53,766 bases of DNA from contig JAPFEH010000084.1 in NCBI GenBank assembly GCA_026169195.1, forward strand, positions 1 through 53,766, written 5' to 3'. This document shows, in pieces, positions 29,710-36,190 of this stretch; the first letter of the stretch is position 1; every line of letters begins with the position of its first letter. The DNA is from Dysosmobacter sp. GTDB taxonomy: Bacteria > Bacillota > Clostridia > Oscillospirales > Oscillospiraceae. Under the pieces are notes generated by a model. It made no database searches. It worked only from the letters and a program-made list of their open reading frames with translations, and was not told the DNA's origin. The translations under genes were made by a program, and so were the position numbers.

Positions 29710-30281
29710 AGGGAAGCGCCTCCTTCCCCGGCAATTTTTACACTTGCTTTTTCTCTGCGATGTGATATAATATTCATGCAATCGCTCGCAGAGAAATTTG
29801 CCGAGCCTGAACGCTTCGAGGTGCCAGCCTCGGGGCGTTCTTTTTTTGCGCCTGCAGGGGCGTAGATCACCTGACAGATGGCCGCCATAGTCTCTCGCAG
29901 GTCGATCACGATGCCGTCAAACACCGGCCGCTCCAGATCGTCAATCCGCCCGTCCTCCGCAATGCGCAGCAGTTCATCCAGCCGGCCCATGGCGTCATGA
30001 AGGCGGTTGCGCAGGGCAAGGCTTGCCTGCGGCAGCGGCCGGATCTCAGCGGCCGGTAGAACGCCCAGTGCATCGGTCTGCTGCCGGTGTGCCAGAGCCA
30101 GCCACGGACAGCCGTACAGCTCCATCATCCCCAGCACCACCCTGTCCGGCGGCACGCGCTTTCCAAGCTCATACTGCTTCATGCTCTCCGGTGAGATCCC
30201 AAGCCGCTCAGCAGCCTGTTCCTGTGTCAAACCGGCACTTTTCCGCGCCGTTTGGTAACAATTCGGGTACTTGTTCGACAT
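29706..30281 (-). CDS. Xre-family regulator with C-terminal extension, 191 aa
   Basis: HTH at residues about 10-60 (ARKSAGLTQEQAAERLGISP, ESMKQYELGKRVPP). A helical middle domain (LRNRLHDAMGRLDELLRIAE, DGRIDDLERPVFDGIVIDLR) is typical of early regulators of Clostridia prophages. Residues about 145-191 (GAKKERPEAG ... SHRREKASVKIAGEGG) are an unusual tail that coincides with the antisense RNA locus at 29744-29847. GGAGGA supports the start. It controls the early operon or replication. Its target is unknown. Confidence 0.75.
   Translation of the reverse strand: MSNKYPNCYQTARKSAGLTQEQAAERLGISPESMKQYELGKRVPPDRVVLGMMELYGCPWLALAHRQQTDALGVLPAAEIRPLPQASLALRNRLHDAMGRLDELLRIAEDGRIDDLERPVFDGIVIDLRETMAAICQVIYAPAGAKKERPEAGTSKRSGSANFSASDCMNIISHRREKASVKIAGEGGASL
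29744..29847 (+). ncRNA. Predicted small RNA antisense to the Xre gene 3' end
   Basis: A plus-strand promoter (TTGCTT 29744-29749, 16-bp spacer, TATAAT 29766-29771) is followed after about 35 bp by a strong intrinsic terminator (13-bp stem with arms 29809-29821 and 29828-29840, then T7). The transcript would be about 70 nt, start near 29778 and be antisense to the Xre gene. An 11-bp inverted repeat (29750-29760 and 29786-29796) flanks the -10 box and could be an operator. It also holds a 29-codon reading frame from 29776 without a ribosome site. Confidence 0.55.
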
Positions 30282-30331
30282 GGTAAAATCCTCCTTTTTG
30301 TGTTATGCTCAGCTTGTCCACCGGGGCCTGC

Positions 30332-30538
30332 TCACGCAAGCCCGGCCTGCTGCTTCCGCAGCGCCGATTGTACCGCGATCTCCACGATCTGCCGGTCAAC
30401 TCGGGCCTTGTCCTCCGGGGTGAAGTGTTTGCAGCAGGTATCCATGATGTAGCAGACCACCCCATTGGACTCCACGATCATTTTGCAGTCGTCCATGTTG
30501 GGTTGGAAGGGGAACGATGTATTTCGGGGTCTGGCCAT
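30332..30538 (-). CDS. Small phage protein, 68 aa
   Basis: Starts at 30538 (MARPRNTSFPFQPNMDDCKM) after GGAGGTGAT. Three Cys (CKM, CYIMDTCCKHF) and a C-terminal helix (DKARVDRQIVEIAVQSALRK). No family recognised. It is transcribed from the early promoter between two Xre genes. Confidence 0.6.
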   Translation of the reverse strand: MARPRNTSFPFQPNMDDCKMIVESNGVVCYIMDTCCKHFTPEDKARVDRQIVEIAVQSALRKQQAGLA

Positions 30539-30586
30539 ATCATCACCTCCGCTTGAACTTACGCCCGTTCAGGCCTGTCCTATGAC

Positions 30587-30799
30587 TTACGCTTGCCCGC
30601 CCTGTCCTGCGGTCCGATCCCGTCCCAGCAGCTCGTCTACGCTGCAATCCAAAATCACCGCCAGCTTCAACAGGTTCTCCGCGGTGGGATAGGACTGATC
30701 GTTTTCCCACGCGCTGACGCTGGCAGCCTTGACGCCCATCCGGGCGGCCAGCTCGTACTGCAGCATGCCTCTGGACTCCCGTATCTTTTTGATCTCCAT
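30587..30799 (-). CDS. Cro-like Xre regulator, 70 aa
   Basis: The start at 30799 (MEIKKIRESRGMLQYELAAR) follows AAAGGAGA. A complete HTH_3 fold: YELAARMGVKAASVSAWEND as the DNA-reading unit, then YPTAENLLKLAVILDCSVDE. First gene of the leftward early operon, divergent from the repressor across the operator region. Position corresponds to Cro, an antirepressor that lowers repressor synthesis in the lytic phase. Confidence 0.8.
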   Translation of the reverse strand: MEIKKIRESRGMLQYELAARMGVKAASVSAWENDQSYPTAENLLKLAVILDCSVDELLGRDRTAGQGGQA

Positions 30800-30921
30800 A
30801 ACGTTCTCCTTTCCGCCCGCCCTTGCAAGCTGGTATTTTTTGTGATAAGATAGGTTCAAACTAATACCGCGCTCTTTTTTTAACTCGCTTGTTAGGCGTG
30901 GGCTGTTTAGCTTGTGGCTTT

Positions 30922-30950
30922 ACTATAATCTGAAATATTCATATTGTCAA
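30922..30950 (-). promoter_or_regulatory. Leftward early (PR-like) promoter
   Basis: Minus strand TTGACA (30945-30950), 17-bp spacer, TATAGT (30922-30927). The first operator-like repeat (30931-30941) lies within the spacer, so binding there would block the early operon. Confidence 0.8.
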
Positions 30951-31013
30951 TGCAGTTTATATGATTTTTTCAGATTTATCTATTTTGTCCAAATTTACAA
31001 CATGAATTTTTCA
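30931..31013. promoter_or_regulatory. Operator array and repressor promoter in divergent region
   Basis: Three similar 11-bp inverted repeats: TGAAATATTCA (30931-30941), TGATTTTTTCA (30962-30972, imperfect) and TGAATTTTTCA (31003-31013). The centres are 31 and 41 bp apart, close to three and four helical turns. The third lies in the spacer of a weak plus-strand promoter (TTTACA 30994-30999, TTTATT 31017-31022) for the repressor. These are the likely sites for the repressor and the Cro-like protein. Confidence 0.65.
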
Positions 31014-31039
31014 TATTTTATTGTGAAGTAGGTGCTCAA

Positions 31040-31426
31040 ATGGATTCCTGTGTAGAAAGAATTTTGGAGGCTATTTCCTCGTTAGGCATTGATCAAAAAT
31101 CTTTTGCACAAATGATCGGCGTTCGACCGCAGGCTATAACAGACTGGAAAAACGGGAAAACCGTTTCTTACAAGCGGCACATCGAAAAGATCGCCGAGGC
31201 CCTTGGGACAACCACGGAATACCTGCTGACCGGCGAGGGACCCAAAAAGAAACCCGCCCCCGCCGTGTCCGATTCGGACACCATCAGCGAGGACGAGATC
31301 AAAGCCGCCTTCTGGGGCGGGGACAAGGACCTGAGTCAAGAAGATCTGGATGCCATGTGGAAGGACGTCAAGCGGTTTGCCGCCTTTGTGGCCCAGCAGA
31401 AAAAGCAGGAGAAGCAGCATGACTGA
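31040..31426 (+). CDS. CI-type HTH repressor, 128 aa
   Basis: The N-terminal HTH (FAQMIGVRPQAITDWKNGKT, residues about 22-41; EKIAEALGTTTEYLLTGEG, 50-68) is joined by a linker to a helical C-terminus (DEIKAAFWGGDKDLSQEDLD). It has no S24 peptidase domain. The linker PAPAVSDSDTISED is encoded by palindrome copy 7. It would keep the prophage silent by binding the operators at 30931-31013. It overlaps the peptidase gene by 8 bp, as in repressor/ImmA pairs. Confidence 0.85.
   Translation: MDSCVERILEAISSLGIDQKSFAQMIGVRPQAITDWKNGKTVSYKRHIEKIAEALGTTTEYLLTGEGPKKKPAPAVSDSDTISEDEIKAAFWGGDKDLSQEDLDAMWKDVKRFAAFVAQQKKQEKQHD
31265..31281. repeat. Dispersed palindrome copy 7 (in repressor gene)
   Basis: Exact GTGTCCGATTCGGACAC in the linker between the HTH and C-terminal part. 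It is the only in-gene copy on the plus strand and is again read as Val-Ser-Asp-Ser-Asp-Thr. Confidence 0.92.
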
Positions 31427-31850
31427 TGTTCTGACGCTGTATCGTGAAGCAGAGCAGTCCGGTATCCCCATCTATTGGTTTGAGATGGAGGCTGCGGAAT
31501 CGCTTTCCATCATGGACGGTGACGGCCGCTGCGCCATTGCGCTGGATCCGTGGTACCTGCGAACACTGGCTGAGGAAAAAAGCAAAGTCGCCCATGAACT
31601 GGGACACTGCAAGACCGGATCGTTTTACAACGAGAATGCCGTGCTGGATGTGCGGCAGAAACACGAAAACCGTGCAGATAAGTGGGCCATCCGCCGGATG
31701 ATCCCCCGTGAGGAGCTGGAGCAGGCCGTGGAGTCCGGCTGTGTCTCCTTCTGGGAGCTGGCCGACCGCTTTGACGTTACGGAGGATCTGATGCGCAAGG
31801 CCGTCTGCCTGTACCAACACGGCAACCTTGCCGCGGAGTGTTATTGGTAA
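31419..31850 (+). CDS. ImmA/IrrE-family metallopeptidase, 143 aa
   Basis: Start at 31419 (MTDVLTLYREAEQSGIPIYW), overlapping the repressor stop. The zinc motif HELGH is at residues 59-63, with a downstream ENRADKWAIRRM helix supplying the third ligand. In ICEBs1 ImmA cleaves the repressor ImmR after DNA damage or a peptide signal. The repressor lacks its own protease domain, so this peptidase is the likely induction switch. Confidence 0.88.
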   Translation: MTDVLTLYREAEQSGIPIYWFEMEAAESLSIMDGDGRCAIALDPWYLRTLAEEKSKVAHELGHCKTGSFYNENAVLDVRQKHENRADKWAIRRMIPREELEQAVESGCVSFWELADRFDVTEDLMRKAVCLYQHGNLAAECYW

Positions 31851-31882
31851 CCCAACCGCCGGAGTGCGGAATAAAATAAAAA

Positions 31883-31903
31883 CCGTGTCCGAATCGGACA
31901 CGG
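31883..31903. repeat. Dispersed palindrome copy 8, 21 bp
   Basis: The core at 31885-31901 is extended by CC/GG to a 21-bp perfect inverted repeat. It lies between the peptidase and the secreted protein gene, just before that gene's ribosome site. On the minus strand it is followed by TTTTTATTTTATT, so this copy alone could also terminate leftward transcription. Confidence 0.92.
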
Positions 31904-31921
31904 AGGGGAGAGGGAAAGCAT

Positions 31922-32356
31922 ATGAAAAACTTCAAAGGCTTTTTTGCAGGTATGGTCACTATGCTGTTGGTCTGTGCTATGGTAGGCTCTGCATCTGCAG
32001 CCGTTGGCAAGGTCACCAAAGAATTGGAGTATCGCGATATCAGCGTATCGCTTGACGGTAAAAAGCTGGATTTGAAGGACGCCAAAGGCAATGCGGTGGA
32101 ACCGTTTATGTTTGAGGGAACCAACTATCTTCCGGTCCGTGCTCTGGCTGAAAGTCTGGGGCTGAATGTGGCATGGGACGGTAAAACGGCGACTGTGGTG
32201 TTGACAACGCCCGAAGAAGCGCAAGCAACCTATATTACCAGAACTGGATCGAAGTATCATTATGATCCTACCTGCAATGGCGGCACTTACTGGGAAGTCC
32301 CCTTCTCCACTGCAGTCGGGATGGGGCTGGAGCCGTGCGATAAATGTGTGAAGTAA
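31922..32356 (+). CDS. Secreted copper amine oxidase N-terminal-like domain protein, 144 aa
   Basis: Signal peptide (MKNFKGFFAGMVTMLLVCAM...SASA, cleavage near residue 26). Residues about 40-95 form a CuAO-stalk type domain (YRDISVSLDGKKLDLKDAKG, NYLPVRALAESLGLNVAWDG). The C-terminal YHYDPTCNGG...LEPCDKC is a small Cys motif probably binding metal or forming a disulfide. Not needed for phage growth, so it is a lysogenic cargo gene, perhaps altering the cell surface of the lysogen. It has a good ribosome site (GGAGGGGAG). Confidence 0.75.
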   Translation: MKNFKGFFAGMVTMLLVCAMVGSASAAVGKVTKELEYRDISVSLDGKKLDLKDAKGNAVEPFMFEGTNYLPVRALAESLGLNVAWDGKTATVVLTTPEEAQATYITRTGSKYHYDPTCNGGTYWEVPFSTAVGMGLEPCDKCVK

Positions 32357-32367
32357 GCAGGTGAGCC

Positions 32368-32985
32368 ATGGGATTCCGTTTTCGAAAGAGCTTAAAATTC
32401 GGTCCATTCAGGATCAATCTTAGTAAGTCTGGCGTGGGGTACAGTATTGGCGGCAAGGGATTCCGCGTAACAAAAAGTGCCACTGGGAAAACTTATGCAA
32501 CGGCCTCAATCCCCGGAACCGGAATCTCTGTTCAGCAGCAGCTCTCTGGCAGTCACGGTCAAAAGCCGGAGCTGTTTACATCGGAAGCTCCCGACTTCGC
32601 TGTAGATAAATCGCCGATTGCTACTGAGCGCGTCTCTCCATATGAGCACTTGAAGTTCTACTTGCAAGATACGCAGCTTATCAACGATGGAAAAGTAAAG
32701 CGGCAGGATGTGTTGTATAGATACAAAATGCGGAAGCCGCCATTTGATCAAAAAAGAGCGGATATATCCGTGATATCTGATACGGATGCCCCTGAGATAA
32801 TAGAAATTGCAATCAATGGGGATGTTATTGGAAAAGTGCCTCCCGAGCAGGTTGAGTATATCAACAATAACTGGGATCGCATTGACTGTGTATCTGCACT
32901 GGACGTTGCAGGCCGGCGAGGTACATATGACGCCATTGTGCATCTTCGTTTCTTCAAGCCCGGTATGAGACCATCTGAGCAGTGA
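32368..32985 (+). CDS. DUF4236-domain protein, 205 aa
   Basis: The N-terminal DUF4236 domain is evident: MGFRFRKSLKFGPFRINLSK, SGVGYSIGGKGFRVTKSATG, SIPGTGIS (residues 1-52). The rest (about 90-205) is an unassigned alpha/beta region (YEHLKFYLQDTQLINDGKVK; VEYINNNWDRIDCVSALDVA). DUF4236 proteins occur on mobile elements and have no known function. It is co-transcribed with the secreted protein gene, 11 bp downstream. GC is lower than the structural genes. Confidence 0.75.
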   Translation: MGFRFRKSLKFGPFRINLSKSGVGYSIGGKGFRVTKSATGKTYATASIPGTGISVQQQLSGSHGQKPELFTSEAPDFAVDKSPIATERVSPYEHLKFYLQDTQLINDGKVKRQDVLYRYKMRKPPFDQKRADISVISDTDAPEIIEIAINGDVIGKVPPEQVEYINNNWDRIDCVSALDVAGRRGTYDAIVHLRFFKPGMRPSEQ

Positions 32986-33073
32986 GGCACCCGAATGGTA
33001 CTCCTGCTGACCGGCGAGGACTCAAAAAACCGCCCCAGAGCTCGGCTCTGGGGCGCTCTGCTAGGAGCAACCT
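32986..33073 (+). pseudogene. Fragment of a repressor gene plus GC-rich hairpin before the integrase
   Basis: The segment 33003-33037 (CTGCTGACCGGCGAGGACTC, AAAAAACCGCCCC) copies the repressor gene around 31226-31262, where the Leu-Leu-Thr-Gly-Glu end of the HTH is encoded. It is a remnant of a second, lost repressor copy or of recombination. It is followed by a hairpin (GCCCCAGAGC / GCTCTGGGGC) without a T-run and by the integrase ribosome site (AGGAGC). Confidence 0.5.
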
Positions 33074-34675
33074 ATGGAAAAAAATGACGAATATTTGATG
33101 TACCTCCGCAAGTCCCGGAAGGATCGGGATCTGGAACTGCAGACCGGGAACTATGACACTCTCCAGCGGCATCGGGCTGAGCTGATGGCCCTAGCCCAAA
33201 AACGCGGGTATCTGGTCACCCACATCTATGAGGAGGTTGTCTCTGGAGATACCATCGCAGAGCGGCCCGAAATGCAGAAGCTGCTGGCCGCTGTGGAAAC
33301 CGGAAAGTATGCTGGCGTGCTGGTGATCGAGGTCCCCCGATTGGCCCGCGGCAACACCCGCGATCAGGGAACAGTGGCAGAGACCTTCCAGTATTCCGGC
33401 ACGAAGATCATCACTCCGGAAAAGACCTATGATCCAGAAGACGAAGCCGACGAAGAGTATTTTGAGTTCGGCCTGTTTATGTCACGTCGAGAGTATAAAA
33501 CGATCAACCGGCGGCTCCAGCGAGGACGCATGGCGTCCCTGCGGGAAGGGAAGTATATCGCCGGAACTGCCCCCTATGGGTACCGGCGGGTCCGGATCCC
33601 CCATCAAAAAGGCTATACTCTGGAGCCGGTGCCGGATCAGGCTGAGATCGTGCAGGAGATCTTCCGGCTTTATACTGTGGGCGAACCAAAGGCCGACGGA
33701 TCTGTGGTCCCTGTCGGCAGCTATGCCATTGCCAACACCCTGAACGCCCGGGGAGTCCCCGCTCCCGGCGGAGCAAAGTGGACAGCCACTGCTGTCAGAG
33801 ATGTGCTGAAGAATCCCACCTACGCCGGATTTCTCCGCTGGGCCTATCGGCCAAATCACAAACAGATGGTAGGGGGTGTCATCGTGACCTCCACCCCCAT
33901 CAATAAGGACGCTCTCCTGCAAAAAGGGCTTCATCCCCCGTTGATCTCCGAGGATACATGGCAGGCTGCCTGTGACGCTATGTCCAGCCGCAGCCATGCC
34001 CCGGTTCCCAGCAAACGCAGGATCTCCAATCCGCTGGCCGGTATTCTCTACTGCTCCGTCTGCGGGCGGTCTATGGTTCAACTGCCTCAGGGGAGCCATG
34101 GTGCCCCCATGGTTATGTGTCCCACAGCCAAGTGCCCTACTGTCGGCAGCCGCCGAGATGTGGCTGAGGCGGCACTGCTGGAAGCGCTGGAGGCATGGCT
34201 TAAAAACTACCGGATTTCCGCCCATGCTCAGACTTCCACCGGGAACGATCTGGAGTCTGTTGACACCATCAAAAAGGCCCTTGCGCAAGCGCGCAAGAGC
34301 CTTTCCGGACTCGAACAGCAGAAGAGCCGCCTATATGATCTTGTGGAGCAGGGCGTCTATACCCACGACGTATTTCTGGAACGATCCCGTGTACTGGCCG
34401 GCAGGATCAGCGATGCGGAAAAGCAGATTTCCGCCCTGCAGGATCATCTCTCCGCGCTGAAACAAGCGGAGTTGGCCCGCACCAGCATTGTGCCGCGCAT
34501 CCAGAACGTGCTGAATGTCTATCATACATTGGAAACACCAGAGGAGAAAAACCGTCTCCTGAAAACGGCTTTAGACCATGTGGTCTATGTAAAAACCGTT
34601 GGTGGAAGATATCAGGAAAGTGATATGCAGCTCTATGTTTTCCCCAAGATCCCCGCGCAGCAGGATCACCTATAA
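33074..34675 (+). CDS. Large serine integrase, 533 aa
   Basis: Catalytic N-terminal domain with YLRKSRKD (Ser14 as nucleophile), VVSGDTIAERPEMQKLL and VIEVPRLARG. The recombinase domain follows (APYGYRRVRIPHQKGYTLEP, GVPAPGGAKWTATAVRDVLK, TYAGFLRW). A zinc ribbon (CSVCGRSM...CPTAKCP, about 330-360) and a C-terminal coiled coil complete it. It catalyses site-specific integration. A separate recombination directionality factor would be needed for excision and none is recognised. The gene ends 7-10 bp before the junction with host DNA. Confidence 0.93.
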   Translation: MEKNDEYLMYLRKSRKDRDLELQTGNYDTLQRHRAELMALAQKRGYLVTHIYEEVVSGDTIAERPEMQKLLAAVETGKYAGVLVIEVPRLARGNTRDQGTVAETFQYSGTKIITPEKTYDPEDEADEEYFEFGLFMSRREYKTINRRLQRGRMASLREGKYIAGTAPYGYRRVRIPHQKGYTLEPVPDQAEIVQEIFRLYTVGEPKADGSVVPVGSYAIANTLNARGVPAPGGAKWTATAVRDVLKNPTYAGFLRWAYRPNHKQMVGGVIVTSTPINKDALLQKGLHPPLISEDTWQAACDAMSSRSHAPVPSKRRISNPLAGILYCSVCGRSMVQLPQGSHGAPMVMCPTAKCPTVGSRRDVAEAALLEALEAWLKNYRISAHAQTSTGNDLESVDTIKKALAQARKSLSGLEQQKSRLYDLVEQGVYTHDVFLERSRVLAGRISDAEKQISALQDHLSALKQAELARTSIVPRIQNVLNVYHTLETPEEKNRLLKTALDHVVYVKTVGGRYQESDMQLYVFPKIPAQQDHL

Positions 34676-34687
34676 CAACATGGGGGC
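34676..34687. other. Right prophage-chromosome junction (attR)
   Basis: Immediately right of the integrase stop (34673-34675), the frame of a GH18 gene resumes in GGG GGC TAT ACC TAC (34682 on). Before 34682 the sequence does not fit the family. The crossover therefore lies in or next to the G-run at 34682-34686. The matching left site is outside the window. Confidence 0.65.
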
Positions 34688-35113
34688 TATACCTACGGGC
34701 CGCCGATGGCAGTGGCGCCTCTGCCCAATGTACGGACGGTGCTGGATTACGCAGTCACCGTCATCCCTCCGGAAAAGATCCTGCTGGGGGTCCCCAATTA
34801 CGGCTACGACTGGACCCTTCCGGTCATTCCGGATGTCACAGCAGCCCAGTCCATCTCCAACCAGCGGGCCATCGAGCTGGCGATCCGCTACCGCGTCGCC
34901 ATTCAGTTCGACACAACCGCGCAAGCCCCCTTTTTCCACTATCGGGACGAGACAGGTTCCGTCCACGAGGTCTGGTTTGAAGACGCCCGCAGCATGGATG
35001 CCAAGCTCCGTCTCATTGCCGGATATGGTCTTGCCGGAGCGGGCTTCTGGAACCTCATGCGGCCATTTTCCCAAACATGGCAGGTGCTCAACGCCCTGTA
35101 TCATGTTCTTTGA
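34682..35113 (+). pseudogene. C-terminal fragment of a GH18 (YaaH/SleL-like) hydrolase gene
   Basis: In frame from 34682: GGYTYGPPMAVAPLPNVRTV, LDYAVTVIPPEKILLGVPNY, GYDWTLPV ... GLAGAGFWNLMRPFSQ. This is the end of the GH18 catalytic domain of spore cortex/coat hydrolases, which usually has about 400 residues. Only about 140 remain, without a start. The N-terminal part should be on the other side of the prophage. Excision would restore the gene. An internal ATG at 34706 is not expected to give an active enzyme. Confidence 0.75.
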
Positions 35114-35153
35114 ACGACAAAAGAGGACGGCTTTGCCGTCCTCTTTTGTCGTT
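35113..35153. terminator. Strong terminator after GH18 fragment
   Basis: Perfect 19-bp stem (35113-35131 / 35135-35153) with a TTT loop and T-rich ends on both strands. It separates the GH18 gene from the convergent dehydrogenase gene. Confidence 0.85.
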
Positions 35154-35184
35154 TATCTTGATCTTTTTGTGGAATATCATAGCA

Positions 35185-36177
35185 TTATAATCCATTTACG
35201 ATCCGCAAAGGCCGCTGCCCCTCCTGCAGCCGCCCCAGATTGTCAAACAGCATCCCATAGAGCCGGCGGAAAGCGGACAGGCTGATGCCTCCCTGATGGG
35301 GACAGAGGATGACCCTGTCCGGATAGTCCCGGGCAAGGCACACCAGCGGGTGGTCTGCCGGCACCGGCTCCGGCTCATAGGCATCCAGCCCCACGCCCGC
35401 CAGATGGCCGCTGCGGACGGCGGCGCACAGCGCCTCATCATCGATGACCGCCCCACGGGCTGTATTCACCAAATAGGCCCCCGGCTTCATGGCTGCCAAA
35501 AATGCGCGGTCCACCAGATGGAAGCTGTCCGCCGCAGCAGGCAGATGCAGGCTCACGATGTCGCATCGGGCAGCCAGCTGGGGCAGGGGCAGCCAGACAG
35601 CCCCCAGTTCTGCCTCCAGCGCAGGGTCCCTGCGGGTACGGGCGGTATAAAAAATCTCTGCGCCGCTCACCTTCAGCCGTTTTGCGGTGGCCTGTCCGAT
35701 GGCGCCGAAGCCCACCAGCCCTACCGATACAGCCCCAAGATCCTGAGGCACATCCTCCTCCAGACACCGCACAGCCTCTCCCTGCCGTCCCTCCAGCATC
35801 ATCCGCTGGCCCCACAGCGCCCTGTGCAGCAACATGGTCATCAGCATTACCGCATGCTCTGCCACTGGCTCTGCGTTACATCCGGCATTGTTGCACACAT
35901 AGATTCCCCGCTGCCGCGCCGCCTCCAAATCAATGCGGTCAAACCCCACGCCCTCGCTGTGGATCAGCTTCAATCGGGGCATCTGCTCAATCAGCTCCGC
36001 ACGGACAGGCGTTACAGGCGTCACCACCAGTGCCTCCGCGTCCCGCCCTGCCGCCAGCCATGTTTCCTCAGAGGCCTCCCGGTCGCAAAATACCAGCCGG
36101 CAGGCTCTGTAAGCAGCGGAATCCGCAGGGGCGAACCGCTGATAGCGGCTCCGGGCACTCAGTACCAAAACCTTCAT
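35185..36177 (-). CDS. NAD-dependent D-2-hydroxyacid dehydrogenase, 330 aa
   Basis: NAD-binding fold with GLVGFGAIGQATAKRL (residues about 152-167) and YTARTRRD. The catalytic segments are PAAADSFHLVDRAFLAAMKP, LVNTARGAVIDDEAL (Arg), the Glu of DAYEPEPVP, and His in LCPHQGGIS. It reduces a 2-oxoacid to a D-2-hydroxyacid. The substrate cannot be read from the sequence. Last gene of the leftward cluster. It has 13 bp to the Gx transporter gene. Confidence 0.88.
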   Translation of the reverse strand: MKVLVLSARSRYQRFAPADSAAYRACRLVFCDREASEETWLAAGRDAEALVVTPVTPVRAELIEQMPRLKLIHSEGVGFDRIDLEAARQRGIYVCNNAGCNAEPVAEHAVMLMTMLLHRALWGQRMMLEGRQGEAVRCLEEDVPQDLGAVSVGLVGFGAIGQATAKRLKVSGAEIFYTARTRRDPALEAELGAVWLPLPQLAARCDIVSLHLPAAADSFHLVDRAFLAAMKPGAYLVNTARGAVIDDEALCAAVRSGHLAGVGLDAYEPEPVPADHPLVCLARDYPDRVILCPHQGGISLSAFRRLYGMLFDNLGRLQEGQRPLRIVNGL

Positions 36178-36190
36178 GGCTGCGCCTCCT

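Noticed and set aside
215-31901. Dispersed palindromes as intrinsic terminators
   Set aside because: Only the copy at 31,883 is followed by a T-run, and four copies are inside genes of a continuous operon. Termination is not their common property.
215-31901. Dispersed palindromes as LexA/SOS boxes
   Set aside because: Gram-positive LexA sites have a GAAC-N4-GTTC type core. This sequence does not match, and most copies are not at promoters.
1-34680. CRISPR array, diversity-generating retroelement or reverse transcriptase
   Set aside because: No regularly spaced direct repeats and no reverse-transcriptase motif (YxDD) were found in the translations, although tail fibre variation made a DGR worth looking for.
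34706-35113. Independent small gene starting at ATG 34706
   Set aside because: The frame stays homologous to GH18 upstream of this ATG to 34682, there is no ribosome site, and the conserved start of the family is missing. A truncated fragment is the better reading.
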